Shown here in pieces: positions 1 through 9,042 of a DNA stretch of 55,769 nucleotides. Source of the DNA: Cuniculiplasma sp052315415 (GTDB lineage: Archaea > Thermoplasmatota > Thermoplasmata > Thermoplasmatales > Thermoplasmataceae). The stretch is taken from NCBI GenBank assembly GCA_052315415.1, contig JBLSDH010000010.1:1-55769 (forward strand), written 5' to 3'. Position 1 is the stretch's first letter. Each line of letters opens with the position of its first letter. Made by a program: the position numbers and the translations under genes. Under the pieces are notes generated by a model, which searched no databases, had not been told where the DNA came from, and saw nothing but the letters and a program-made list of their open reading frames with translations.

Positions 1-141
1 CATTTATCTGAGAGCAGCAGAGATAAATGACAAATGGTCAATGAGATCATTGAGGGGATATTATAAATGCATTGATGAGATTAAGGAAATGTTCCAAAGG
101 AGGTATCCTTTATAAATACACAACATTTGGGACACTATGAT
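1..141 (+). mobile_element. IS256-family insertion sequence, right end (left copy, truncated by window edge)
   Basis: Positions 2-115 encode the last 37 residues of a transposase, followed by a TAA stop and a 26-bp non-coding tail. The residues (IYLRAAEINDKW, then QRRYPL at the end) fit the C-terminus of IS256/Mutator-type transposases, where a 'KW' pair and a final arginine-rich turn are usual. The whole 141 bp recurs as an exact inverted copy at 55629-55769, which fixes the element's outer boundary near position 141. The family call rests on a short C-terminal piece plus the related relic next door. Confidence 0.7.
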
Positions 142-291
142 AAAATGGAATGTATAGAATTTTTTTAATAAAGAAAAAATAAACAGCAAATGAAATTATG
201 AAAGAATGAAAAACTATTCGAAATGTTCTACGTTTTCTCTAAGAAGTTATAACGCTAAGAAACAAAGCTGGTATTTTCATTGAGTGAAAGA

Positions 292-735
292 GAATATTGT
301 AATTATGAGATAATTATTTTCTAAATGAATCCTGTTAGGAAACACGTTACATACGCAATTGCTTTCATTAATCTACATGAAAGAGGCGTTGAAGAACCAG
401 TTTTGTTCATAGCAGATGGACTTCCAGGAATAGAAGAGGAGGTAAAACAGATGCATCAAAAGGGAGGCTTCCCGCTATTTGTATTTCATATCAGTGAATT
501 GTGAAAATGATATGATAGTGCGGGAAAGTAAATGATAAGGATTATGATCTGAAAGATATATTCCTTTCAAGCAAAATAGAAGATTAAATTTATCAATTTT
601 AATAATCCAGAACAGATGGTCAAATAAATATCTAAGAACAATGTGAAACCTTCAAGAAGATCCTAATATATTCTTAAATTATCCATACCCTCAAAATTAC
701 TTAATGAGATCAACACATTCAAAAAAAAACTTTGA
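292..735 (+). pseudogene. decayed IS256-family transposase relic
   Basis: One frame from 292 reads through an in-frame TAA (322-324) and then an open stretch at 325-504. That stretch contains EEPVLFIADGLPGIEEEV, the segment around the second catalytic aspartate of IS256-type transposases, followed by a phenylalanine-histidine region like the family's 'Q-x-C-x-x-H'. Further matching pieces follow in the other two frames: one at 531-587 (NDKDYDLKDIF) and one at 662-735 (FLNYPYP, then a degenerate 'STN'-like segment). Several stops and frameshifts show it is dead. The limits are approximate; only the 325-504 part is clear. Confidence 0.6.
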
Positions 736-1454
736 ACAATGAGGTGAGAATAATTATCAAGACAATCGATTAAATTAAGTCATTAATCAATTTGATGAAG
801 ACTATTTATTTTAAATTATATTAGATAAATGTTCAATCACATTTTGAGTGATTTTTAAATAAAAATGATAAGATTGATTAAATGTTGCAGGATAATTATA
901 ATTTAAGAATACACAACAATTTTTGGACTATTATTTAGATTCATATTGAAATACAATAATATACTGAAAAGAGCGGGGGAATAAAGAGGTATGTTTACAC
1001 CATCTTTTCCCACATTTTCATTGAACTCACAGAGGATCAGAAATTAATTCTGGAAAAATTTCAACTCAATTGTGTTTTAAAATAGGGTAAAAATCCAATA
1101 GAATACTCAGTGTATTAAATAGTTGGAAAAAACTATAAAAGGATAAATGTGGTATCATTTTAAACAGTTTTTATGATTTGACCTTGAGTTTTCTTTGTAA
1201 AGAAAAAATATAGAGTTCTGAGCTTATTTTTATCATGTGGAATTTTCGTAATGATTTTAACTAGTCAAACTATAATCACACTACATAACGTTATTCCATT
1301 AAATCTTTTGAGACTTTCTGAATTAAAGTAAAATAAGGGAATGAGTCATAATCATTTCATCTTAAATAGACACAATTATCTGTTCTTCATAAAAAATTAA
1401 ATCCACAGGTCGTTTTTAAAAAATAAAGAAATTAAAAACCCTTTGAGTTTTTAA
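736..1454. other. AT-rich spacer without recognisable genes
   Basis: This stretch has stops in all frames and is dominated by A/T runs. It lies between the transposase relic and the 3' end of the surface-protein gene. It may contain further eroded insertion-sequence DNA, but I cannot align any part of it to a family. No tRNA-like or GC-rich RNA-like segment is visible. Confidence 0.6.
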
Positions 1455-4400
1455 CTATTTTGAAGTTCTTCTCCAAATCAGTATTCCGATTACAGCAACC
1501 ACTACGGCTAAAATAGCTCCAATCTCAATGTAAAATGTTATTGAACTGGAAGTTGATTGAGTGAACTTTATGGTTATTGAGACACTAGTTCCTTTCATTG
1601 TTATATTGCCTGTCCCGTTTGTGAGAGAGTAGCCGTTAATAGAACCTACTGAATAGTAGTATGTACCATTAGGGAGGTATATTGAGAAGCTATTCCCAGT
1701 AACATTATGCTCAACTCCATTTAAAGTTATTTTCCACATTGTACCATTTGGAAGACCAACTTCATTAAAGGTAAATTTGTATTTGAGCTGTGTAAATGCA
1801 ATATAGACTGTGACAGGTCTTCCAGTTACTTCCACCGGTCCGGCTTTATTTGTGATGGAATATCCACTTACAGGATTTACACTGTAATAGTATGTACCGT
1901 TGGGTAAATTCAATGATATATCTGAACCACTCCCCATTACATTTATTGCATATGAACTATTATTAAGTCTCAAAGACCATGATATTCCTGTTCCAAGCCC
2001 AGTTTCATTGAATGTAACACCGTATGTAACTGAAGAGAATTTTATATAAACTGTTTTTGATGAATTTGCATATATTGTTCCACCAGTTGCAGTGAATTTT
2101 TTATTACTTGTTCCAATTGTATACGTATAATTTCCCTGTTTTAGATTGACTGAGTATACAGAACCTGATAACAGTGCACCAGAGGAGTTCATGCCGGTAA
2201 TGTTAACGAACCATGTTCCATTTGCTTGTAGTCCACTTTCTTCAAAACTTATATTGTATGCTTTTGTTACAGCATATGAGTGAAATATGCTTTCCCTTCC
2301 ATTAAAATTCAGACTGAATATTGTCTGATTTATAGAACTGAATTCTATATTGGACTGAGGCTCTCTAATGAGAATAGACATTACAACCTTTCCGTTGCTT
2401 GGTGTTATTATGGTAATATTGCCTGTACATGAACAGAAAGCTGTACTTTCACTGGAAACATACAGGTAGCCATTTAATGGATCAAAGTAACCTCCTAAAA
2501 CTTCCCCGGGTATAGTTGGGCCATAACAAAAGCTTGATGAGATTGCATTAAAGATTAAAGTGGTATTATTCTCTTTATTGCTAACAATAAACTTTCCATT
2601 TTGACCATAGGGTACAAGTAAACCTGTACAATAGTATTTTGGAGCTGCATAATAGGCCTGGTGACCGCTGGAAAGATTCAAAACGTCGATGCCCGTACCA
2701 TTTGCAATTAGAAGATCCTGACCATACATTGTTGGTGAAAGTAGAGCATATTGACCAAAAATTAAATTCTGTGGACATAGTTTTGTGTAGTTATGCTCCA
2801 TGAGAATTTCACCTGTGTTAGAAAGGATAAATGAAGTACCATTTTCCGGATTGGTAATATTAAAGCCAAATAAGTATATGTCTTGAGAGTTTGTTGATTG
2901 AGTTATTGCAAAATCGCTACCCTTTAACGAAGGAAAACTTATATTTTCTATTATGGAAAGAGTTCTTCCATTAATTATGGTAAGATTTCCTGTACCTCTG
3001 TTACTGACATATAGATACCCATTTTGATTGTCATAGTATTCACAGGCGGGATAAGAATTAGAGCCAAGGGTGATGTTTTTCAGATACATTCCGGTTGTTA
3101 TGTTGTAGGGTACAATTATACCATTGTTCTGTAAAATTGAAAAAATCATATTTGAACTACTGTCTACCGCCAGATCTGTTAGGACTCCATTTCCTGTTAA
3201 GATGTTATTATACCCATTATTCTGCTCTTCCATGGATGGGTTGAACGATTTAAGTGGTTTCAGGAGGGAAAGATTTTTGGGGCTTTCGAATTCTATTATA
3301 TAAGTTTCTGGGAAACCATTTACATTTATTATCTTGTAATCTGGGAAAGGTACGTATCCGTTTGATGTATCATTAAATGTCACAATAAAAGAGCCATTTT
3401 GGATATTGACAACAATTGAAGACATGTTTGAGGTATATGCTGTAAAATTGCTAGAATTCGTGAATAGGTTGAGCTTCCAGTCAGTTCCCTTGGGGAGACC
3501 AGTTTCTTCAAAAGTCGTAGCAGTTTTTGCTATTACAAATGATACATTTATGAATACATTACTGTTTTTCACTGTAAAATTACCTTTGTTTTGGAAAGCT
3601 TGGTATCCTGGATCATCAGAGTATACTGTATAGTTATATACTCCAGGTACAAGGGAATAGTTGAAACAGGACAGAGATGTTATCCCATTGTTTTCCAGTG
3701 TATTTATAAGGTTCGGAATATCTATTCCCCAATATCCTCCTGATTGTAAACCATTTTCTTTGAATGTTACCTTGTGCAAGGAGAATGAATATGGGATTCC
3801 GGCTCCATCAGGGGTTGAATTAAATTCCATTATGTATTTAAAATCATTAACCTTTGGAAAATCTAAAGCCTGGAAACCAAGTGTCAAGTTCAATTCCTGA
3901 GAGCTTGGTACCAGTAAACTATTCCTCGATGAGTTCTGGAAAATATTGTCCAAGGTACCTCTCACATAGGAATCATTTATAAAACCAGTACCGAAAATAT
4001 GATAATCATTGATGTTTGCCGACTTAGAATAGTTGTAATAATAAAGACTTTCACCATTGTAAAAAGTAAGTCCAAATCCATTTGTCAGGTTTTCTGTCCA
4101 TCCTGAAGTAAAAACAGGAGAGGTATAATCCATTCCACCTTTTCCAAATCCAACGCCTCCAAGAGAGTAGCTTTTACTATCATTGGTCTGTGGTGTATTC
4201 ATAATTCCATAAGCCTCAACGCATGATGGATATGAAAATTGCAATCTTGATGTTATATATGAGTCGGATTCGGTGAAGCTTATCCCATTGTCTACTGTGT
4301 AATTGGCGTTCAAAGCATTCCATTTGGCCTTGTCAAGAGTTGTTCCTGCAAAGTTGTCATAAAAGTTAAAGATGTGTGAGCCGTCATCGTATAGTCCATA

Positions 4401-4862
4401 AACATTAGTGAGTTGCGGTGCCTCACCTATGGAGTAATTATTCAGGATATTTGTTCCCAATGTTGCCGCATTCATGCAGATTTCCATGTAATCATGGGCA
4501 GGTATGCTTTCATTTATCCTTAACCAATAGGATGTGTTGAAAGCCTGGTTACTGTTCCCGGATTGAAGCCACGAGGGAATCAGAGTTGTACCATCAGTCA
4601 TGAAAAATACATTTGATAGATTTGGATTCTCGTTGGGATACAAGGAACTGTTTACAATTATATGTTCATCAAAATATGATGGGGTTGGACTTGACAAATT
4701 GTTTATGATGAAAAATTTTGTTAATACTTCATAGTTAAAACTGATATCCTTACTCGTCAAAGTTTTGTTATCATTTCCATTTGGAGAAAGTGAGGCAAAT
4801 GCTGCTAACATCATACATGAGCATAACAAAATCGCAAATATTTTTTTGAGATTTTTATACAT
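1455..4862 (-). CDS. large modular surface-anchored protein (DUF2341-like, beta-propeller, repeated GLP modules)
   Basis: This 1135-residue protein starts with a signal peptide (about residues 1-25) and ends in one membrane helix (about 1108-1130) followed by RRTSK, so most of it lies outside the cell. Residues about 45-165 resemble DUF2341, and the next part (FYDNFAGTTLDKAKWN) resembles a lectin-like beta-sandwich. Two 'F-E-x-G-L' modules follow (about 365-540). Next comes a YVTN/YncE-like beta-propeller (about 555-880) with blades such as GYLYVSNRGTGNLTIING. Three more GLP-type modules of about 75 residues precede the anchor. Many N-x-S/T sites fit a glycosylated exposed protein. A role in cell-surface binding is inferred; no catalytic motif is visible. 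Confidence 0.8.
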   Translation of the reverse strand: MYKNLKKIFAILLCSCMMLAAFASLSPNGNDNKTLTSKDISFNYEVLTKFFIINNLSSPTPSYFDEHIIVNSSLYPNENPNLSNVFFMTDGTTLIPSWLQSGNSNQAFNTSYWLRINESIPAHDYMEICMNAATLGTNILNNYSIGEAPQLTNVYGLYDDGSHIFNFYDNFAGTTLDKAKWNALNANYTVDNGISFTESDSYITSRLQFSYPSCVEAYGIMNTPQTNDSKSYSLGGVGFGKGGMDYTSPVFTSGWTENLTNGFGLTFYNGESLYYYNYSKSANINDYHIFGTGFINDSYVRGTLDNIFQNSSRNSLLVPSSQELNLTLGFQALDFPKVNDFKYIMEFNSTPDGAGIPYSFSLHKVTFKENGLQSGGYWGIDIPNLINTLENNGITSLSCFNYSLVPGVYNYTVYSDDPGYQAFQNKGNFTVKNSNVFINVSFVIAKTATTFEETGLPKGTDWKLNLFTNSSNFTAYTSNMSSIVVNIQNGSFIVTFNDTSNGYVPFPDYKIINVNGFPETYIIEFESPKNLSLLKPLKSFNPSMEEQNNGYNNILTGNGVLTDLAVDSSSNMIFSILQNNGIIVPYNITTGMYLKNITLGSNSYPACEYYDNQNGYLYVSNRGTGNLTIINGRTLSIIENISFPSLKGSDFAITQSTNSQDIYLFGFNITNPENGTSFILSNTGEILMEHNYTKLCPQNLIFGQYALLSPTMYGQDLLIANGTGIDVLNLSSGHQAYYAAPKYYCTGLLVPYGQNGKFIVSNKENNTTLIFNAISSSFCYGPTIPGEVLGGYFDPLNGYLYVSSESTAFCSCTGNITIITPSNGKVVMSILIREPQSNIEFSSINQTIFSLNFNGRESIFHSYAVTKAYNISFEESGLQANGTWFVNITGMNSSGALLSGSVYSVNLKQGNYTYTIGTSNKKFTATGGTIYANSSKTVYIKFSSVTYGVTFNETGLGTGISWSLRLNNSSYAINVMGSGSDISLNLPNGTYYYSVNPVSGYSITNKAGPVEVTGRPVTVYIAFTQLKYKFTFNEVGLPNGTMWKITLNGVEHNVTGNSFSIYLPNGTYYYSVGSINGYSLTNGTGNITMKGTSVSITIKFTQSTSSSITFYIEIGAILAVVVAVIGILIWRRTSK

Positions 4863-5510
4863 ATGGACTTAAAATATTTTACTATATAATCATTATGTAT
4901 CTCACAAAACTAACTTTCATAGGGTTTAAAAAAGCCTAAATTCAAAATGATCAATATTTACTTAACTGCAAACACGCCTATTTATTATATGCTCATTTAC
5001 ACTCCCTAAATTCATTCATACAAAAGTGAAATAAGCAATCTTTTTTAAATATTTATGGATAGGGGAAATTTGTAATGCCGCCTTTGCATTAATGCATAAG
5101 AGAAGTTTGTTAACAATAACGACAATTGATTGTAATGATCAATATATTATTTAAAAATAAATTTAATTCAAACTCATTCCGATGGAAATATTTTTCCTGC
5201 CATGATTATCATTCAATTACCAAAAACTTTTTGGAAGGACTGCAGTGGTTTACCATTCAGGCTTATATTATGTGCTTTTTAAAGTTTCTTTAATCTCCAA
5301 TCTTTTCTCAACGGCTAACCGTTTTGTTAAGGATTAAAAGTTCTTACAATAAAAGTATTCCATGCAATCCTTTATTCCAGATCATTAAGTCAGAGTGTGA
5401 AAAAATCAAAATTTTTCAGATTTTTCTTAAGTTTTTAATAATGTTTTAATCTCTAAATTTATTCTAATTATATAGAACACGAAGACGTAATATGTAACTG
5501 ATGTTTTTAT
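4863..5510. other. AT-rich intergenic region
   Basis: No reading frame of convincing length or similarity was found. The right part must contain the 3' flank of the tRNA-Glu gene, and the left part the promoter of the surface-protein gene. A short frame near 5190-5290 reads without stops but matches no family I recognise. No array or long repeat was seen. Confidence 0.55.
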
Positions 5511-5584
5511 GCTCCGGTCGGGATTTGGACCCGAGTCGGGGGATTGAGAGTCCCTAATGCTTGGCCTGGCTACACCACCGGAGC
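5511..5584 (-). tRNA. tRNA-Glu (anticodon CTC)
   Basis: The reverse complement folds as a tRNA. It has a 7-bp acceptor stem GCTCCGG/CCGGAGC and a T arm TCGGG-TCCAAAT-CCCGA. The anticodon loop is CTCTCAA, with CTC at positions 34-36, which reads GAG. The overall form matches archaeal tRNA-Glu. CCA is not encoded, and the first pair of the anticodon stem looks mismatched (A-C). No intron is present. The gene sits alone downstream of the MarR gene in the same orientation, 52 bp away. Confidence 0.93.
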
Positions 5585-5636
5585 TCAAGATGGTAATGTT
5601 TCTTTAAATTTATGATTTGCGATATGTATCATCAAA

Positions 5637-6086
5637 CTATTGTGGCGTGGTTCCTAATTTTTCCATTTCTAACTTTAGGGTCGTGGTAATCCTAAGAAGT
5701 TCATCTACATCTTTCTCATCAATCTTGGACAAGAGTTCCTGTAGTATAAGATCGTGAACTTTTTTCATGCTTTTGAATGTTTTTGTCCCCTCCTCAGTGT
5801 TCTGGATATAAATTACTCTTCTGTCCTTTTCTGATCTTACCCTTTTTACTAGATTTTTGCTTTCCATTTTATCTATCATTCCTGTTATCCAAGCCTGAGT
5901 TACATAATTTATTTCCGCAAGGTTGGCCATTGTCATTTTTTTATTTTCATCCAATATTCTTAATATTCTGTATTCAAGAACAGAAACGTCATACTTGCTG
6001 AATGTTTTTTCTACTGCCCTATATAGCATTTTATATATGCTGATGAAGTTTCTCCACAAAGAAGTGAACCTCTCGGAATCTTCCAT
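5637..6086 (-). CDS. MarR-family transcriptional regulator
   Basis: This 149-residue protein has the size and winged-helix layout of MarR dimers. An N-terminal helix is followed by SVLEYRILRILDEN, the helix-turn-helix (MTMANLAEINYVTQAWITGM), and a wing with VRSEKDRRVIYIQ, the usual 'D-x-R' wing motif. A long C-terminal dimerisation helix follows. MarR proteins are typically repressors released by phenolic or acyl ligands. It lies just downstream of, and in the same direction as, the START-like gene (68 bp gap), so it may regulate that gene or the thioesterase/HAD pair beyond. The ligand cannot be read from the sequence. Confidence 0.9.
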   Translation of the reverse strand: MEDSERFTSLWRNFISIYKMLYRAVEKTFSKYDVSVLEYRILRILDENKKMTMANLAEINYVTQAWITGMIDKMESKNLVKRVRSEKDRRVIYIQNTEEGTKTFKSMKKVHDLILQELLSKIDEKDVDELLRITTTLKLEMEKLGTTPQ

Positions 6087-6153
6087 GATACCACTTATAA
6101 AGTGATTGATAAAATCTATAAAAAATTTACTAATTAAATTTTTTCTCTTTAAA

Positions 6154-6933
6154 TTATCTACTCAATAAAGATTTTTCAAGTTGTTTATCCATCAAATCCT
6201 TTAGATCCTTTTCTGCAGAAATATCGTATATTCCAATATCTACAAGATCCGGGTAATTTAATATCTCAAGGATTGCCTCTCCACCATAGCTCTCCTTATT
6301 ACCGCTCTCTGATTTTATTGTTTCCAATTTTTCATCCCTTACGCTAATTGTAAATTTTATACCTTTGGACGTTCCTATAACTATGCAATCCTTAATCTCT
6401 TGAGCTTTTTGTTTAATATATGGTATTGCTTTTGATCCAGATAGTGTTGATGTCTCAAGTAAAAATTCTCTTCCCTGCTCCTTGTAATTTATAAGGTTTA
6501 TCATTTCAGGTATTCTCATAACAAGATGTTTTTTAATTATATGTTCAGGATTTAGTGTGAAATTTTCTCCTCTGAATCTATCGAAAAATGAAAATTCAGT
6601 GTTCAATTCCCAATCTATATTAACAGAAGTGCCTTCTGGCTCTGTTGTTAAAGTAATATTTATATTCATCTTAATTTCATGTCCAAGAGACTCACCAGTG
6701 TAGGAAACTTCCCTGGGTTTGATTGTTGGACCATTTAAAATTCCATAAAAGGTTGAACCTTTAGTCTGTTCTATATCCGGAGCATAAACAACATCATATC
6801 TATCATCAGTAATTTTTTTCAACACCACCACATGTCCCATGGGATTGAAGAATAACCAAGGATTTGAGACGTATTCCATAACCACTGGAGGTGGCATAGG
6901 AAGTTCAATTTTTGCAGTGTATTGATATCTCAT
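6154..6933 (-). CDS. START/SRPBCC-like protein with an extra C-terminal domain
   Basis: The N-terminal half (about residues 1-150) looks like an SRPBCC/START fold. It opens with a strand and a proline-rich turn (AKIELPMPPPVVMEYVSNP) and continues with alternating strands ending in VNIDWELNTEFSFFDRF, the usual pattern of hydrophobic-ligand cavity proteins. Residues about 165-259 form a separate alpha/beta segment that I do not recognise. No membrane helix is present. It shares a short divergent promoter region with the thioesterase gene (90 bp). Binding of a lipid or acyl compound is inferred from the fold and this neighbour only. Confidence 0.55.
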   Translation of the reverse strand: MRYQYTAKIELPMPPPVVMEYVSNPWLFFNPMGHVVVLKKITDDRYDVVYAPDIEQTKGSTFYGILNGPTIKPREVSYTGESLGHEIKMNINITLTTEPEGTSVNIDWELNTEFSFFDRFRGENFTLNPEHIIKKHLVMRIPEMINLINYKEQGREFLLETSTLSGSKAIPYIKQKAQEIKDCIVIGTSKGIKFTISVRDEKLETIKSESGNKESYGGEAILEILNYPDLVDIGIYDISAEKDLKDLMDKQLEKSLLSR

Positions 6934-7023
6934 ATGTGTATATAATTTGAAGATATAAAAATCTTTTTTAAAGAATATTGTAAGTTTTCAAAAATTATTT
7001 TTAAAAAATTATCATATCCTTTT

Positions 7024-7446
7024 ATGTCTGACAAAAAATCCAAATTCATAGTCCATATTCAGAAGAGATACGGTGATTTGGACGCACTTGGTCATGTAAA
7101 TAATGCCGTTTATCTGACTTACTGTGAACTGGGCAGATTGGAATTTTTTAAGAAACACTTTAATGTATCAGGCGATTATGATTTTGTGGTTGCAAATGTA
7201 AATATTGATTTTAAAAAATCAATCCATTTTAATGATGAGGTATATGTAACAACTGGTATAAAAAAAATAGGAAGGACTAGTTGTGTCACCACGCATGAAA
7301 TAAGAGGTAGGGAAAGTGATGAACTCTTCAGCAGAGCTGATATTGTTTTGGTGTGGGTTGACAGAAATGGGATGAAAAAAGAAATTCCAGAAAATATTAG
7401 GGAAAAACTTGGCCTATTTTTGGTAGAGAATGAGGAGGGGGTATGA
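7024..7446 (+). CDS. hotdog-fold acyl-CoA thioesterase (4HBT/YbgC-like)
   Basis: The 140-residue protein has the classic 4-hydroxybenzoyl-CoA thioesterase opening RYGDLDALGHVNNAVYLTY. The aspartate, His-Val-Asn-Asn and the following long helix correspond to the active-site region. The length is normal for one hotdog domain, which works as a dimer or tetramer and cleaves acyl-CoA thioesters. The stop overlaps the start of the HAD gene (ATGA at 7443-7446), so the two are translationally coupled. The substrate is unknown. Its start is essentially leaderless, with the ATG shortly after an A/T-rich promoter. Confidence 0.9.
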   Translation: MSDKKSKFIVHIQKRYGDLDALGHVNNAVYLTYCELGRLEFFKKHFNVSGDYDFVVANVNIDFKKSIHFNDEVYVTTGIKKIGRTSCVTTHEIRGRESDELFSRADIVLVWVDRNGMKKEIPENIREKLGLFLVENEEGV

Positions 7447-8084
7447 AGCATCTTTTTATCTGGGATTTTGATGGAACTATTTATTACTATGAAAATGTAT
7501 ATTTGAAATATGCAGAATTAATAGAGAAATTGAATGATCCCTATGGTAATTTTTTTAAAGTATGCAAATCTAAAATAGAAGATAATTCAAATTATTTAGC
7601 AGATGATGGTTGGAAAATATGCGAAATTCTTGCCAGGCAATATAATTATTCAAATCTCGATGAAGCTTTTATAAAAGCTAGAGAGTGGCTTTTGGAAAGA
7701 AATATATCTCCAGATGAATACGCGCTGAAAATTATAGAGACATTCAAAAATTCTTATCACGTTTTGTTGACAAACACTCCAAAAATCTATGCTGAACCTC
7801 TTCTAATGAAAATGAACATGGAACATTTATTCAACATAATAATTTATAAAGCAGAAAAACCAAAAAGATTGAGAAGTGAATATTTCAAAATAATTGAAAA
7901 AATAGATGAAAAACCAGAGCACATATACTCTATTGGTGATAATTTTGATAATGATATTAAGGAAATACTAGACTTAATCAACGAAGCATTTTACATCAAT
8001 AGATACGGAAGAAAAGATGTACCAGTTGAATCTTACAACAATATGAAAGAAATTTATGAAGTTCTAGTTAGGAGAATGAATTAA
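7443..8084 (+). CDS. HAD-superfamily hydrolase
   Basis: This 213-residue protein has HAD motif I (WDFDGTIYYYEN, with the nucleophile and acid aspartates), motif II (VLLTNTPK), a lysine in KAEKPKRLRSEYFKII (motif III) and motif IV (YSIGDNFDNDIKE). A helical cap lies between motifs I and II, as in phosphoglycolate-phosphatase-like enzymes. It probably removes phosphate from a small metabolite; the substrate is not evident. It overlaps the thioesterase gene by four bases and ends 17 bases inside the convergent ABC ATPase gene. Confidence 0.85.
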   Translation: MKHLFIWDFDGTIYYYENVYLKYAELIEKLNDPYGNFFKVCKSKIEDNSNYLADDGWKICEILARQYNYSNLDEAFIKAREWLLERNISPDEYALKIIETFKNSYHVLLTNTPKIYAEPLLMKMNMEHLFNIIIYKAEKPKRLRSEYFKIIEKIDEKPEHIYSIGDNFDNDIKEILDLINEAFYINRYGRKDVPVESYNNMKEIYEVLVRRMN

Positions 8085-9042
8085 ATTTATTATTATTAAT
8101 TGAAAATTTTATTTTTTGCCCTTCTTTAATTTTAAGGTTTGATGGGACGTAAAATCTAATTTCCTGCTCAGCTGATGAGACAGTCAAAAGCTTTCTATAG
8201 CCCATATACTGAACATTCATAACTGTTCCTTCATACTTACCATCATCCTCAATAAAAGCCTCCTCATATCTCAAAAGATAAACTTTTTCAGGGCTTTCAT
8301 TTTTGTTTAAAAATTTTGATGATACATGATTAACCTCACCCACAAAATCAGCCACAAATTCTGTAGCTGGGTTTTCGTAAATATCCTCCGGAGTTCCAAT
8401 TTGCTCTATCTTTCCACCACTCATTACTACCATTATGTCTCCTAAAGCTAAACCCTCTGTCTGATCATGTGTAACATGTATGGCTGTGAGATTGAATTTT
8501 CTCTGAGACTCTTTTAAATAATCCCTCAATTCAACCCTGACCTTTGCATCAAGGTTTGAAAGGGGTTCGTCCAGTAGCAAAACATCTGGTTTTTTAATCA
8601 GTGCTCTGGCAAGTGCAACCCTCTGTTGTTGACCACCACTAAGCTGAGAGGGTATTTTTTCAAGTTGATCATTTATTCTCATTATTTTTGCAACTTCCAT
8701 AACATTTTCTTCAATATCCTTGGGACTAACTTTTTGTTGAATTAGTGGCATTGATATATTCTGAAACACATTTAAATGTGGATATAATGCATAATTTTGA
8801 AAAACTAGTCCAATATTTCTTTTCCAAGGTGGAAGCGTTTCCACATTCTTTCCATTTATTATTATCTCTCCTTCATCCTGTGTCTCGAGACCAGAGATTA
8901 TTCTCAAAAGGGTCGTTTTTCCAGATCCTGAAGGTCCAAGAATTGTAACATAACTATTCTCACTTATTTCAATATTATCAATGTCCAGAGCTTTAAATTT
9001 TCCAAAAGTTTTGCTTATATTTTTTATCTTTACTTCACTCAT
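8068..9042 (-). CDS. sugar-type ABC transporter ATP-binding protein
   Basis: The 324-residue ATPase has Walker A GPSGSGKTTLLRI, the Q-loop VFQNYALYPHL, the signature LSGGQQQRVALARAL, Walker B VLLLDEPLSNLDA and the H-loop THD. The C-terminal 80 residues form a TOBE-like regulatory domain (from about residue 240), as in MalK/UgpC proteins. It is the last gene of an operon and starts with an ATGA overlap on the permease stop (9039-9042). It would drive import together with the fused permease and the anchored binding protein. The substrate is probably a sugar or polyol, judging from the MalK-like form only. Confidence 0.93.
   Translation of the reverse strand: MSEVKIKNISKTFGKFKALDIDNIEISENSYVTILGPSGSGKTTLLRIISGLETQDEGEIIINGKNVETLPPWKRNIGLVFQNYALYPHLNVFQNISMPLIQQKVSPKDIEENVMEVAKIMRINDQLEKIPSQLSGGQQQRVALARALIKKPDVLLLDEPLSNLDAKVRVELRDYLKESQRKFNLTAIHVTHDQTEGLALGDIMVVMSGGKIEQIGTPEDIYENPATEFVADFVGEVNHVSSKFLNKNESPEKVYLLRYEEAFIEDDGKYEGTVMNVQYMGYRKLLTVSSAEQEIRFYVPSNLKIKEGQKIKFSINNNKFNSFS

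Noticed and set aside
5180..5300. Possible protein relic in the spacer before tRNA-Glu
   Set aside because: A short stop-free stretch can be read but no family or motif could be assigned.
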